Below, piece after piece: positions 25,543-40,000 of a stretch of DNA of 64,000 bases. The DNA is from Lates calcarifer (Eukaryota; Chordata; Actinopteri; Centropomidae). The stretch's first letter is position 1. The number at the start of each line of letters is the position of its first letter. The stretch is taken from positions 8,230,194 through 8,294,193 of the forward strand of contig NC_066852.1 of the NCBI RefSeq assembly GCF_001640805.2, written 5' to 3'. The notes below the pieces were generated by a model. The model made no database searches. It saw only the letters and a program-made list of their open reading frames with translations, and had not been told where the DNA came from. Position numbers and translations under genes: made by a program.

Positions 25543-27959
25543 GTAAGTAGCAACCAGTAACAATAACACAATGGGCCTCATGCAAGAACCATCTGTACAA
25601 TACATACGTAAAGCTGCCATGGATCAGGGTTGTTGAACCCAAAACTTTATTGTTTTTGTTCGCTTTCATTTTTTCTCATTTTCGGCAGTAGCAGGCACCT
25701 GTTTTCAGAAGAAAAGCTATCTTTAGTTTTAGCAGCACCCATAATTTAAAAGCACCTGCAATTTAGCAGCGCTGGGAGCTGAACTCACAATCACTGTAGG
25801 TACTAGCAGAGAACAGAAGAGTTCACAGTTTCACTCATAAAAATACACCTTGGATAGGGTGCTGTCATTTGGACTGAGTAGATGGCTGAAAAGAGATGGA
25901 TGACTGAAAAAGTTAGCTGAAATGCCTCCTGCTAAGACACACCATATAGGTCACGTACAGGTGGTCTGCCTTCCTTTAGATGGGAAATGTTTGACTTCAA
26001 GAGAATATAATGCCTTAATCCAAACGTTTTAAATTAGTTTAAATATGAAACTAAAATCAGCTTAAAATAAAAAAAAAAGTATTTTCACCTACCTGTCCCT
26101 GGGTCTTCATACAGATCCATTTCTGACAGCAGGGGGTAAAGTTTGTTGCTTTTTAATCTTGGGTGACATGTCAGTGAATGGACAGTAAAACGCTGATGAT
26201 CAAATTTAAATAATGATCAAATTTCACCAACACGCTCCTACTCATGCAGTAAATAGGTGGAAATTTAAAGTTGCACTTTGGTGAGTCTGACTCATACAAG
26301 CAAACTTCACAATCATGGCATAAGAATACAAAAGTGCCTCCTTGCATAAAGCCCAGTATGGGCTGAGAACAAAAACATTTAAGGTGCACTGAATAAATGT
26401 TGTTTCAACAAGCAAGTAAACACTCCAGTTGCACTGGGTATTTGATGTCAAGTGACATTACTGTTTTCAGTAAAACAGTGGTTGTTTATCTTTTCTTTAC
26501 AATTCACTTACTGTGGAGCCTTTTGGAGTACAAGCCATGAAAGCATTATGAGTGTAGTAGAAAACTTGACATTGACAGGTATGTACCTGTAGGGGTGCTG
26601 AGTTCACAAGCTGCACCAAAACATTACATTCAAAATCTGTTACATGCCAAAAGTCATTTTCATCGCAGTACTGGGAAGAGGAAAAACAAGCCCCTGCAGA
26701 GGAGAAGAGTAAACATAAGGTGCTTTGTTTGTGTTAGGAGATGGTGCATAACAGCTATATTTCAGCCATATGGGTGTTTTTAGCAGCATGATATAGAAAT
26801 GTTTTCAGTAGCTTTTATCTCTCATGACCAATCAAGTCTTAAAAGCAGTGCATTCTCATGTCATGCTCTAATAATTTTGTAGTGGAAAGAGAAATGTGGA
26901 ACACATTTGCCCCGAATTAAACTCACGTCCTTATGTGGGAGGTCGCTCTGGTCCTAAGATAACTGTTTCCCAGCACAGGAAACAGATTAGTATTAAGTGA
27001 AGGACTCTACAGGGGCCATTTTGGCAGAGACCTTGGTACTTCCTGCTTGGCCAGCTGCCCCAGATAACATAATTGGCAGTGTTCACAATTAGCATCCCAG
27101 TGAAGGATCATGTCCTCCTCACTGGACTCATAGCAGTGACATGACATGGTTGGGCACCTGTGGAGAGGCAGGGAGGGGGTGAGGATCCTCACTGTAGAGT
27201 AAGAAGAGGAGAGTGTTGACTCTGTGTGTCAGGGGTTTCTACACTGTGCCAGAGCTGACAGTGGGAGTTAGTTATGACAGGGACCGCGTTGTGCTTGGAA
27301 TTCGACCTTCTAAATTTTGAGAAAAGATTAAAAAATACAGAAATGTCTCATGGTAGAAAAAGAACCATCTGTATATCAAACTTAATTTAAACTCTTGAAT
27401 TCATGTGTCTGTGGCTTCGTAAAAATATGGAAATGATGGGGTTTAAGCAGGTGAGAGCAACAAATCCTGATAATCCCTTGAACCAAGATTGCACCATTGC
27501 ACCATGTAGCTTTATAGTAATGACATGAATTTCATTGAAAATGAAAATGAATGAAATGCCACATACACACACACACACACACACATACACACACAAGCAC
27601 AATTTTTTGGGTATGAACATGGAGATACATGAAGCTTCATGCATCAGTGGCAGCCACAATCTTGTGTATGTCACAGATGTAATGTTACTCATCTGTGATG
27701 TTGTTAAACATTTGCAGCACTTGAACTCTGCATTAATGGCTTTATCCTCAAGTAATGGTTATTAGTGATGTTGCCATAGAGACAGGCAGTTAAGAGTACA
27801 GGCCAGCCCAGTGTTGTCTGTTTCATTAGCATGATGTGTGTCCTCCAGCAAAGTTAGGAAGAGCTTAAATCTCTCTAAAGCAGTATCTATGGAAATTGTA
27901 GTGACTGCAGCCGACCCTAATCCACAATCTGAGGGCTTCTCCCGGGCCAATCTGCACAC

Positions 27960-28043
<84 letters not shown>

Positions 28044-31000
28044 GTGCTTGAATAACCACAGCTTGCAGACAACCTCCAGGTTTACAGAAACTGTAATTAA
28101 TGGAATGCTTTGCGATCCTGTGTTCATACTCACTTTCCCACTGATACCTGGTGGCATTTTACTCACATCACATTTGTCATTATAGAAAGCCTGCTAATCC
28201 CTGATAGATTAAGGAGGGATAATTTAATGGAATAAAGAGCTAGATATGAGTGTTGACTGGTGCAAACTTCAATGTCAGAATGTGGAATCTGTGTTTTTCA
28301 AATATTTTCCTAGGTTTTTCTGTGTTTGCCTCTCTACCACTGATCGCTGCTGATTGTACCATTTTGAGTATGGAGATGAATTAAATCAATGTACCTGCTA
28401 GGGGTTCTTGAGAAGATGGAGATGGATTCAAGTTTATTTTTTTACCCACTCATTTATCCTTCCCTCCTTCCCTGAGCATGACTGGGCTTGTCAGGCAGTA
28501 AGGCCTCATTAAGACTGAAGTGTAATGGTGGAACTACAGCAGACTGATGCAGCTGAACGGGAACTGCTGGAGTTTACACACACACAGAAATGAAGGGGTT
28601 CACTGTTGCCATCTGTCAAGGTCCACTCATCTCTTGGCCTGGAGTAGACATACTTGCCCTTGGTTTGTGAATGATGCAAAAGAGCCATGATGTCTAGTGG
28701 AACAGTGTAGTGGCAGGCAGCAGCTTGGCTAATGATGACAGAACACTAGGAGACCAGACGCCCACACTGTCCACCTCACTCCTCAGACTGCACGGGCACG
28801 GCTGGCAGACGGTCGCACTTGAAGGACGGCGACCACTCAGCTGAGTGTTAAAGCTCTGGACGGACTCAACTCATCTTGTTAAGCTATAATAAAGGGAGAA
28901 TCTCATTTGCCAGCTTGGCTCAGCACTGCTCACCCTGCCTCTCCAATTTCTAATGTGTCTCTTTAAATGAGAGTGTGTGTGCATGTGTGCAGGATTAAGG
29001 GATAGAGCGGGGTATAAAACACTGGGGTAGAGAGGGAGAGCAATGCCAGGCATTAGACACAATTAAGATGGTGGCTGGAGTCTGTTTTCACTTTCAGACA
29101 GAGGGCTCAGCCTCTACGTCACCTGCAGGGTCCCCCATCCTGACTGAGGCCTCAGTAAAGGATTAGGCCGGGGGGCAGGTTGGACGCCTGCCTCCTCCTC
29201 TAATATAACCCTGCCAGCATGGCAGACACTCCCCTCCTTTCTTTGACACATAACCCCCCCAATCCAGTCATGCGCTTCTCTAGAGATAAGACCAGGATAA
29301 ATAGTCTGTCATCAGTGGTGGCCTCACCCTGGGAGCTAATTAGACAGGCTCAGCAATTAAAGGAGTCTGTTCATTAAGCTGTGCAAGACCTGGCAACATA
29401 CCCCATTCATTGGTGCATTGAGTGCTCTGCCACTGCAGGGAACATTGGCCTTTTATATATATTAGATGGGTCAGAGGTTACATACATCGGGGAATTTATA
29501 CATGGCATCTGTCTAGAAGAACATGGGGCATGATCTGTTAGACCAGCTCTTAGAGGAGATGGCACATAACTGACATACTGTAAACATCCCAAATGCTTAA
29601 AAAAGGCTTTGGTAACCTTATGATAACATAACTTACTGACTGATTTCAAGATCAAGGGCTGCTCTGCACGCAATTGTCCAGATTCTATTTCAGTGGTATT
29701 TTTCGGTGCTAATTGAGCCATAATGATTGTGCATGATTCAAACTCCTGTGGTGTCTGAGCCTTTTTCCAGTTCTTTAATGAGCTCTCTTCACAGGGCCTC
29801 GCTCAGTCTAAACTGCAGGCTGCATGGGGCTTCCTTTAAACACATGAACCCCGTATATACATCTGCACAACGCGTGCACACACAAACAACAAAGAGTGTG
29901 TGCTAGGCCTATCTAATGCATACATGAAACAGCGTGTGCCACCAGTGGTAAGAGCTTTTTAAATGAGAGGGAAGAGAGAAGATGTTGTTGTTCCTGCTTC
30001 ACCAAGCAGAAAAATTAGATGCAGTGTGTATTGAAAACTAAATATCTGTTGTTTTAAAGTCGAGTATAGAGGTGTAGCCTGGCACACGCAAAAAAAAAAC
30101 CTCAACAACACAGGGATGTATAACTGAATATATACATTTACATGTATATAAGGGAATACAAGTGAATACATTTCAAGACAGAACAGTTTATGGTAAATTC
30201 AGTCAGAAAGGGGAGAGATAGCCTGGGAACTAAATTGCTGCATTTTAGCAGCTCCTGCCACAGTATTGCTTTAGCAATGTCTGCTGTGACACTTTGAATT
30301 TCAAGAGATGTGAGTAGCTGAGATCTTATTAAGAGAGCTGCTGTCAGAGCCTCTAAGGCCAGAGCAAATAACTATCTCTGCTCTGATGGAGGTTTTCCTA
30401 CAAGCCAAAGCCTGCATGGTAAGACGATAAGCCTGCATCCAATAAGACTCAAAATTAGAGAGGAAAGCATCTCAGGAACAGTGACCCATTTTATACACCG
30501 TCACCGGGGGGGCTCCTAAGCCAATACAGAAGGTCCACATCAGACAAAACAGCTTCAAATGCTGTTGTTCCAGAAGGTCTTAGAGAAGATGGGCAATCAA
30601 AAAGCACGGCAGTGGCAGATTGAGGTGCTCCAACCACTGATCTGCTTACACTGTGGAGGAGGTGAAAAGGGCAGCTTTATATAGTGGACTCTTTCTTTGC
30701 TACTTTTTGTCTGTTCTATCTAGTTCCTGTTATCTAACCAGAATATCTATGACTCTAGAGAGCATCAATTGAAAATGCTCTCCACTCAAGAGTTAAACTA
30801 TTTCACTCGGTAGGACGTTTTAATTCTGCCCCTGAAATAGAAATGTGGGGGTGTTTGGGTTTGCCTTCCCATGTTTCTAGCTCCACTCAATCTTACTAAC
30901 TACATTGGCATCACTTTGCCTCCGTACTCTGTGCAGTGGGATTGATGGCTGCAGAGCTTCATAGGTGTACAGCAGCGCCTGGGGACGACTTGTGCAAAAA

Positions 31001-34000
31001 GGCTCTTCAGACACCAAATGCAGAGACATCACTGGCAGTCAAGAGAAGCACACACACAAACACACACCCATATGCCCTACACGTAGGCATGTCCTCATCA
31101 AATCGATGACTATCAGCGTAAGATGGTCTCTGGGCCACAGCTATTCATTTTCCAGGATCATGAGTTAATGGGGGAAATCTGTGGGTGCTCGGAGCTGTCT
31201 AATTACTCCAATCAAGTTCTTTAATCAGGGTGATTTTTCATGGCCTGGGTAGCAGAGAGCCCCCTGCTCTGATCGATGTCCCCCATCTCTTTCCGTCCAG
31301 ATCACTGGGACTTTGCATGCTGTAGGCAATGGGCCTGGGCTAAATGGCTTTTATTTGGCTCCACTTTACTAACTCTGGCCTCTGAACTGTCCCACCTTAT
31401 ACACATACACATGCACACATGAATATATACAAGTGCTTTATGCAAATAAACATGGATTTTAATTGGAATTCAGTGTTACCCATCCTTGCTGAGAGTGACC
31501 ACTCCAGTCAGCCCCTCCTCTGCATGGTGTCAGGGCAGAACAGATGGTGTGTTAGGCAGAGAGCAGCCTTACCTTTACAGCTGCAAGAGGTGCTAATTAA
31601 ATGTGCACAGGAGAGATGTGTTGTTTCAGTGTGCTTACTCTAATAGCTTCTGACAAATGTCCAATATGTGGCCATTTACACAGATTGATTCAGAACTCAC
31701 TAAAGATTTTTTTCCCTCACTAATCTTAAATGCAGCTCAAAAGTTTGGTCCATCATGAAAGGAGTTTTCAGTCTCACATAAACATGGTCTTCTTTCTTTA
31801 GACTTCTTTTTGTCAATAGATTTCTATCTCTGTTGGTGAAGCAGCCAGTCGTTCACCAGGTTCCTGCAGGTGTTCAGATGCTGTGAGGGATTCTTCTGGC
31901 CCATATGGCTAAGCCCCAGGCTCTTTGTTAAAGCAGCACTACTGCTGGGTATACACTCTCTGACTTTGGTTAGGAAGCTAGACCAATCAAAAAGAAACAA
32001 ACTTTGCAGTGCTTCATGCTGTGAAGCTGTGCTGTACTTCAGAATCGATCAGGTTCGATGGGAAGATGGAGAAAAAGGAGGAGCAGAGCGATGTGACCAT
32101 GAGTCAACAGAAGCTTTAGCCCTGCATGGTCTGACCTCTCTTTTCTTGCTTTAGCTGGAGTGTCAGCTGCAGGCGCTAACATCCTCACCATTATCAGCAC
32201 AATGTAAGGGAGAGAGCCCTACAGCCATGGCACATGTTTGGCCAGAGCACATTCATTTTCACAGCCAGTATCCTTTCTTAGCCTTCTCACCCTTTTACTT
32301 ATTGTACACCCTTCTCCAATCTGCAGCAGACAGCTGAGAGCACACAGGGAGTGCTGTAGAGTTGTTGGGAGGCAGCTAACGTATGGTGACGGCCCCTGCA
32401 CCATGCATGGAGAGCCCTGAATATAAAGTGTGTATTTGTGGCCTCCATTGTGCTGAGTTGACAGCCGCTGGGCTGAGAGATTGCTGTACAGCGGGACCTG
32501 ATGGTGCTGTCACACCGGCCAGCTTCTTCTCTGTTGGACCATCTTCCAGCTATTACAGCTTTCCATCACACCTCCTAATCTCATTCTCCACACCGTCAAT
32601 GTGCTGATAGCACCTGGCTCAGAATACATGGTATCAGCTGCTATATTTAATCTGAGAAAAGCAAACACTCCTCAGACTAATGCCATTTTCACACTGAAAT
32701 GAGCCACTGGTTCATTTACAATCCAGTTTATAGAGCTGGCCCTGCCATGAGCTGCAGTTAAGAGAGGAAAAGAGAATCTATTGCCATGTAGGGGTCTATG
32801 TTTCAGCACTGAGTGATGGACAGTTCCCCTGTACCTTTACTTATCACAAGTGGAGCATGTGAGCTAAGACAACTGCAGGGGAATGTAAACTGGATGTATA
32901 CCATGGAGCTTGGCAATTAGCAGTGGGCTACTGCTGACTACTGAGCCCTATTGTTTTGTCTATAATTGTTTACATTTTTGCAAATTGGCATTATTAAACA
33001 TTTGCTGAATTAGCTATTAGCAGCCCCTGTTTGGAGTGTGCCCAAGGCTGTACTGACAGCTATCACTGGATTACTGTGATACTGAAGAATACTTCTCAGG
33101 CAAGTCTCAAAACAGATTTATGGATGTTTACTCACAATGGACATAATGGAAAACATATTGGTGACAGAGATAATGATATCATCAGGAAGTGTAAGTCACA
33201 CTGGATCTAAAAATATGTGTCTAATGTCTGTGTTTTCAGATTTGATTGAGTTATGACTCTGAGAAGGAGAACAAATTTTGATGCAAATTGCAGCAGTCGG
33301 GTGCTAAGGGTTTTAAAGTTCATTAATTGCTTCCATGTGTCACACCCTCTGCTGCAGCTCCAACTGATGAGTGTGTTGAAAAGTGAGCCAACACATGGAA
33401 AGGCCAGAAGAGTACAGGCTGTTAGTTTGATGTTGTACTGGAATGGGATGTTCAACAAATCTATACTGTATTGGCTCCTCATACCCATGTGATGTATGAT
33501 GTATGGAAGAGGCATGGTGACATAGAAAGGAGAGTTTTCCTTTACAAATTCAGAATATAAGTTGTTTCACTAGTTTTCATTGAGTTTGCACCTGTGGGAT
33601 GATAAATATTTCAGCCGTGAGCTGCATTTATCAGGAATAGTTTGACATTTTGGAAATCTACTTTCTTGCCAGCGGTTAGACGAGAAGACTGATACCACTC
33701 TCATCTCCAAATGGAGCTAAAGCTCTTGTTGTTGAACTTGATATAAAATCTACAGTATATTATTAATGGTAGAGGCTTCCAGTCAATCTAACTCTGTGAT
33801 GTCTGGCTCTTGGCCAGACTTTCACAGCTTTATTAATTCTCTGCTTGCCCCCACCCACCCCCAGTCCTTCTTTCTCCCTTCATGGCTCTCTGCCTCTGTA
33901 GCTCATTACAGCTCGTTACCACAGCCAGAGCAGAATGTGGAGATAGTGTAAGATGGTGTGAATACACCGGGAGATCATCTGGGGTGTACAATACCTTGAA

Positions 34001-37000
34001 AAGGCCATGTACTGTCATCAACTTGGCATAGCTATCCTCTGAGAATCTGTGGAATAGAACAGGACCGAATCGACTTCATTCCCTCTGCTGTGCTTGTTCA
34101 GACAGGCTGGTTGAATTATTACTGTGTCCCTTGCAGAGCTGTCACTGCTTTTACAGTGGCAGGCCTGTGGTCAAAGGCTGTTGTGTTATTCACAAACTGA
34201 GAGGATGTAGCCCAAAGCTGTATGCATAACAATATAATAACAATTTTAGTGTGTGATTCATTTATAATGTTTTGCATTGATCACAATGAATTAAAGACCA
34301 TTGTGATGCTTTTCTGTAGCGCACACTGATTGCCACAATATACCTGAAATAAAAAAGAAGCCAGATTTTCCCCATTTTGAATACAAATATGAATACAAAT
34401 CTACAATGTGACACGGACAGTAATTTCTCTCATGTGCCACTGCAGCGGTCCGCAGTATCTGTCTGTGTCAGCTTGTTGAAAGCTGCTCACGCTGCCCCTC
34501 AGTTCCTCTCTACTCAGCAAATTATACAGCACTCACCTGCAGAATAAAACATGACATGTAGCCCAGGCCTGAACAAGTAACCCGCCAGGGTTGGGAGAGG
34601 TTGACAGTGAGTCATCAGAATATACATCATTTGGCTGAGTGTAATTTTTGGTCAGGACATGATCAGAAGACAGTCTTTGACATTTGTTCAGACTCTGTGT
34701 GATAGCAGGGGATGACATGGCTCCTACACAAGCATCTGGCAGTTATGATGGATGACAACTAGCTTCTCTGGCACCCCTGCTGCATTCAGTGCTGTTACTA
34801 AAAGCTGCTGCTTCAATTTGCAGTATCTTCATGGTACTTCACGCAGTCTTTAGTTAACACTGAGAAGAATTCTCTTCACCCTTGTCTGCTCTCCACTGGA
34901 CCAAGTAGTCAAAGCTGCAGATTACTGATGAGTGTCTGTGTTCCTTCACTAACTGTGATGTCTTCGTGTCCGTCCTCAGGTACACGGAAGAGGAGATTCG
35001 ACAGAAAGTGAGCACATTCAGACAGATGCTGATGGACAAAGAGGGTGTCATCACCAGAGAAGGCTCAAACACACAACCAGTGTAAGTTACTGTACATCCA
35101 GCTCAATATCTGTGATGTGTGCATTAGGAATGTAACACAAAGCTACTGTCTGTATCTGTTTATGTCACAATTTATAGCTGTGTTCAGCAGTGGTAGAAGT
35201 AGCAGAAGTACAGAAGTATATGCATCAAAGTATAGTTAACTACTTTATATACTGCTGGGTGGCTTGTGAATTTCCCCCTTCAGTTAAGTCTTATCTTAGC
35301 CTGGTATAATACATCATTGTTTATTTTGTGTTATGAACCTGAATCTCTGAGTAACTAGCAACCAAACAGATCAAATATAGAGTAAAATGTACAATATTTT
35401 CCTCTGAAATGTGGCAGAGCAGAGGTAGAAGGAGTAGAAGTATAAAGCAGCAGAGCAGAGAATGGAAACACTCAAGTAGAATTCAAGTGTTTATGTACAG
35501 TTTTGAGTAATTACTTTCCACCACTAGTATTCAATACAGGTTAAATTATACAAGTTAAGCTGCCAGCAACAAAGACATGTATCCGAATCAATCAAGTTAG
35601 TCAGTTTCCAGTCTGCTGTCAAAGATCCAGGATTTAATATGGGATCTTGAGGTAAAAAATAGCATCTCTAGAAACATCAGTCAAGCTTTATCCTGCACTG
35701 CACAACTAATGGTGAAACCTGATTAAAGGTTATGAAGAAAAAATGAAGATGTATTTCCTATCTGTTCAGAGCACATTGTCGGCGCAAATCCAGATAATGT
35801 ATTTCTATCCGTTTACACCCCTAGTCTGCATGCGTGATTATTCACCTCACCTCCCTCTCCTTACCTCACACTTTTCAGTGAATTTATTAAGGAACCCAAA
35901 GACTTTTGTTTTGTATCTATTAATTACAAAATGATTACAAATGCTTTATAGCAAACAAATCTAATAAAACTAGACAGCAATAAATAACAGATGCAAACAG
36001 AAATAGATTTTAATGGAAGTTGCGAGAAATGGCCTGCCAGTCTAATAATGGCCTTAGGCAGTCAGTTCCAAAGAATATAGACCATAATTGCAAAGGTGCA
36101 ATAAATTTTAATTTGAATCCTTGGCTTTTGACTGGTAATGCCTCTCTGTGAATACACAGAGAATGGTTGAACCCTGGTGCTTTGAAAATAATCAGTAGCA
36201 TTTGAAAGTCTATTCTAAACTCTGCTGGAAGCCAATGAGGCAAAGATTGGCATGATAATTGTCAATTTGTTTAGCGTTAAGCCACAGTGTAGCTTTGAGC
36301 ACGAGGTGGGAGGGAGAACATCTCAGACGAGGCAAACACAGATGGAATTAGAGGACTGATGAATCCGTGTATAGTCTTTGTCCAGATACCAGAGAGACAC
36401 AGACACACAACACACACACACACACACACACTCTCTCAAGGGCTGGTGCTTCAGCCCTGAAAAACATGAGAAACAGCAACAGCAGGATGTGGGCGTGGTG
36501 GCCATCCTGAGTCAGTCCATCATACTATATGTGTGAATGATTGAGAGAGGCAGTGTGGTGGTGGCGATGCGACCTGCTGTCTGTGAACTAATGACTGGTA
36601 ATGACGCTGATGCTTCCTGTCTCACAGACAGGACTAATGATTCTCCCTCCTCTGCACCTCAGCCGGTGTCTGACATTTAACTAGACCACACTGAATTGAG
36701 GAGGAAGAATAGAGGACACTTATGTACAGTAGAATGAACATAATAAAAATTTATGGCCCAAAGAAAGCAAACTACAAAGATACAGAAAACTTTGTTTGTT
36801 TTGCTTTTCACATGAGCTCACTCTCAAGAGCACTTCTGAGTCAGGTCAATTTAAGATTTTCCCAACTTGCCTCAAATTCTGTAACTTTCCCTCAGCAGAA
36901 AGGCCTTGATGTGGAAAATTGGAGAAGGTTGTAATTTGCAGGGTTGTTATCCCCCACACTCCTCCACATCCTCTGCACTCAGCCAGGCCAGACACACACA

Positions 37001-40000
37001 CACACACACACATACACATTGAACTACCTTTCTCAAGTCAACTACAGTGTGTCCCTCTGCTCAACATTATGACTTTACAAGTGAAGTGCCTAAATCTGGA
37101 GAGTTATAGCGAGCAAGCCTTAATTAAATGACTCCCCTGATACTCACTGCCATCAAAAATAAGCAGATCAACAATCCCCTGCATTAATATATCAGGGGAC
37201 CCTCACAACAATTAATGTGGGTCTGTGAGGGCTTCAGTCACTGTGGTAAGCAGCCAGCACTACACATGGACATGCCAGTAATTCCTTATGAATGGCTCTG
37301 CTCTGGTTTGTCTCTGGGCCTCTGTTCCCTTTGTAATTTTAATTTTACCTGCATTAGATTTGTGTAACATGGATGACAAACACCTTTTGTCCTTGCCAAG
37401 TGTGTCTTTTATTTCTAGTCATGTAAAAACAGTTGTATATTGACTTAAAGCTAGATAAACAGTAGATGTCGATGTAGTAACATAGATATACAGATCTTCT
37501 AAAAGATAGGAGACTCCACCATGTCCTAAAATACACAGCTGCTTCCAGTGTGTTTGAGTTTGCTCAGCTGGGAGGTTTTATTCAGAGGCCATCTTTTCCA
37601 CAGGGACTAGTACTATTGACAGGCTAGGCCTCTCAGCTGTAGCTTAGTACTCTTACACACTAGCAATAAACAGCCAGCAGTAAGCATGGATGTGCTAGCT
37701 CATAACTCTGTTTACCAGTGTCCCACATTGATTTCCTGCAGAATGGATTCGAACACAGAGCGAGAGAAGAAATGCAGTGTGTAAAGCCTCTCAGAGCTAT
37801 TCAGGCTTACACACCAATGCTGTCCGATCAAAGTGGGATCAGTGGGGAAGCTGACCCTGGGCTTTACATAGTCGTTCAATGTCTGGTGAAAAGACCAACT
37901 TTCTTCATTCTGAAACAGAAATACATTTAATTTCAATACAAATGGATCTATTCTTTGACTGTAGTACAGGTCTGGGTACATACAGAATGTCAGGGTTTTT
38001 CTCCACAATCACAGAATTGATCAGCTCAGCAGCAACTAGATTTGCCCCCACCCTCATTGAGGGGTAATCAATCCAACCTCCACCTACCTCCTCCCGGAAT
38101 AACAAACTATAACTCTCTACACCTCTCTTCGGTGGCAGAGTGGCTGTCTGAGTGGGGATATGAATGAGCTGCACTACTTTGTGCCACAGCCCTGAGGAGG
38201 GCCTTGGCCATAGTCCATCACTGCCAGGTCCCAGGGACAGTGGCTGAATAAGGGTGCCTCTTGCCTCACCAGGGCACCATTAAACACTGGGACACTCACT
38301 CATCTGCCTAACAGGGATGCTGTTGTGATCACGAGCGGGCTGGACAGATGTCTCCGGCATATTGGAGCACGGCATCAATTAAGAGATTAGAGACAGGATG
38401 GGGAATTAGTTGATTTATCACTAATGACTAAGCATGGGGACCCCTAGATAGTTTCAATTGTTATTGATTGCTCTTTCTGGCAATGTGCTTCATTCCCGGC
38501 CCTAAAGGGACACCAGTCTTGGGCAAAAGGCTAAACAGCAGCAAAAATGAACCTTTTTAAAAGGCCAAAAAGTATTGTGAATACACAGGTCTCATTGATG
38601 TGGGACAAAGATAAATAGTAAATAAAGTATGTGAATTCCATCACTGACATTTGACATTTGTAACAATGCAGAAAATAACATATTATCATGAAAGTGGTCC
38701 TATTACTTCAAATTAATGGTAGTCTAATAAAAAAGAACATTAGAATGCAGTGTGAAGTGCTGCATTATGAATACACCCTGCTTCACATCACATTTTGCTT
38801 TTGTTGATAGAGACCTTACTCTGTATGATAGATAAATATTGTCCGTGCATCTTCACTACAAAGAGAACTGTCCTTTCTGCCATATTTAATATTTGATGTT
38901 CAGTTCTGGCAAGTTTTTAGAGGAATATTGACTGTACAGAATTATAGATTAATTTATTTTTTAAATCCAAAGCAGGTGCAGAGGAGGTTGAGGTATTTTT
39001 CAGCCCTGAATATTATCTGCAGGCTGGCCTGCATGTATACAAGATTAGAGATACTACATAAAGAGAATAAAAAAGTAGAGAGGCGGGCATATAGGACTTT
39101 ATACTGCAGTGTTGTGTGTGTCTCCCTCCTCTCACCACAGTATTCAAAAGTTATATATTCTCCCCTTTTATAGCAATAAAGTGAGGGCCATTAGCTTGCA
39201 GTGTATGCTTTATCTGAAATGCTGTCCAGTCAACATTCACTCACAGGCAGTTTCAAACTTAATAGAGTTTTTACTTGTTAAAGCTGAATTCCTACCTTCA
39301 TGTGAACTGCGTCACAGCCTCACTGACTACAGTCGTTTCCCTCTCTCCTCTGATGATTCTGTTCTCTGAGACAGTTGTTTTTGTTGCTGAAGTTCAAATT
39401 TACATGATTTTTGTAATGCAAGTTTATTCATTAGAGCAAGCATCGCAGTGTGCATTTGTATGTGTGTGTGTTGAGCTCACTCAAACGCTTTTCTGTGCAT
39501 GTGTGCGGAAAGCGCTGTCATTGTGAAGCGAGGTTATTTTGCTGGTACTTGGCATCCCTGCTGTGCCCAGTGGTGCTCAGCCAATTAAAGGCTCTGTTGC
39601 CTCATCTTCTACTAACAAACCGTCAGGACTGTTCCCTGTTCAAGTCTGCCCCACACTGTCCTTCCAGATACTTTACACCACTTATGTTGTCTTTTTTCTA
39701 CATCACCCCTCCTCTCTATCCTGATCTGATGTAAATCCGCTGTGATAGTGTTCCCCATATGTGTTTTATCTCCTTATTCGAGACGCACCATCCTTTGCTT
39801 TGTTAACTTGTTTTCATGTGGCACTTCAACCTCTTCATCTCATTACCCTCGCCTGTTTTTATGTGCATGGATAGTCACTGAGGTTATGACTCTGTCATCA
39901 TCACTCTAATCCAAATGACCTCTACAGAGACTTCCATATGCTACATATCTGTGTAAAAAAGTACCAGAAAGCCCAGAGCGTGACCTGCAGAGTTTATAAC

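Larger units (their letters stand above)
25543..34979 (+). other. srrm3: srrm3 intron 1 (9.4 kb)
   Basis: Donor GTAAGT, acceptor CGTCCTCAG. Contains two (AC)n tracts (27565-27595 and 27955-28041) and an end fragment of the palindromic MITE (33633-33722). No other coding exon was recognised. The rest looks like ordinary unique intronic sequence. Confidence 0.8.

Noticed and set aside
25195..25669. Minus-strand and alternative-frame open frames over srrm3 exon 1
   Set aside because: Shadows of the real exon; the cwf21 motif and the donor phase support the + strand frame starting at 25247.
27762..28185. Open frames with Val-Cys or Thr-His runs on both strands
   Set aside because: Translations of the long CA microsatellite at 27955-28041.
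36010..36243. Minus-strand frame starting MPHWLPAEFRIDF, reminiscent of the HWLPVRxRIDFK motif of L2-type LINEs
   Set aside because: The motif is close, but the rest does not follow the LINE pattern, and the + strand reads as a different common teleost repeat. Kept only as a repeat fragment.
38900..39190. Possible LINE fragment in srrm3 intron 2
   Set aside because: A frame with scattered Arg and Leu residues near 38928-39173 gave a faint impression of a LINE C-terminus, but no diagnostic motif could be pointed out.
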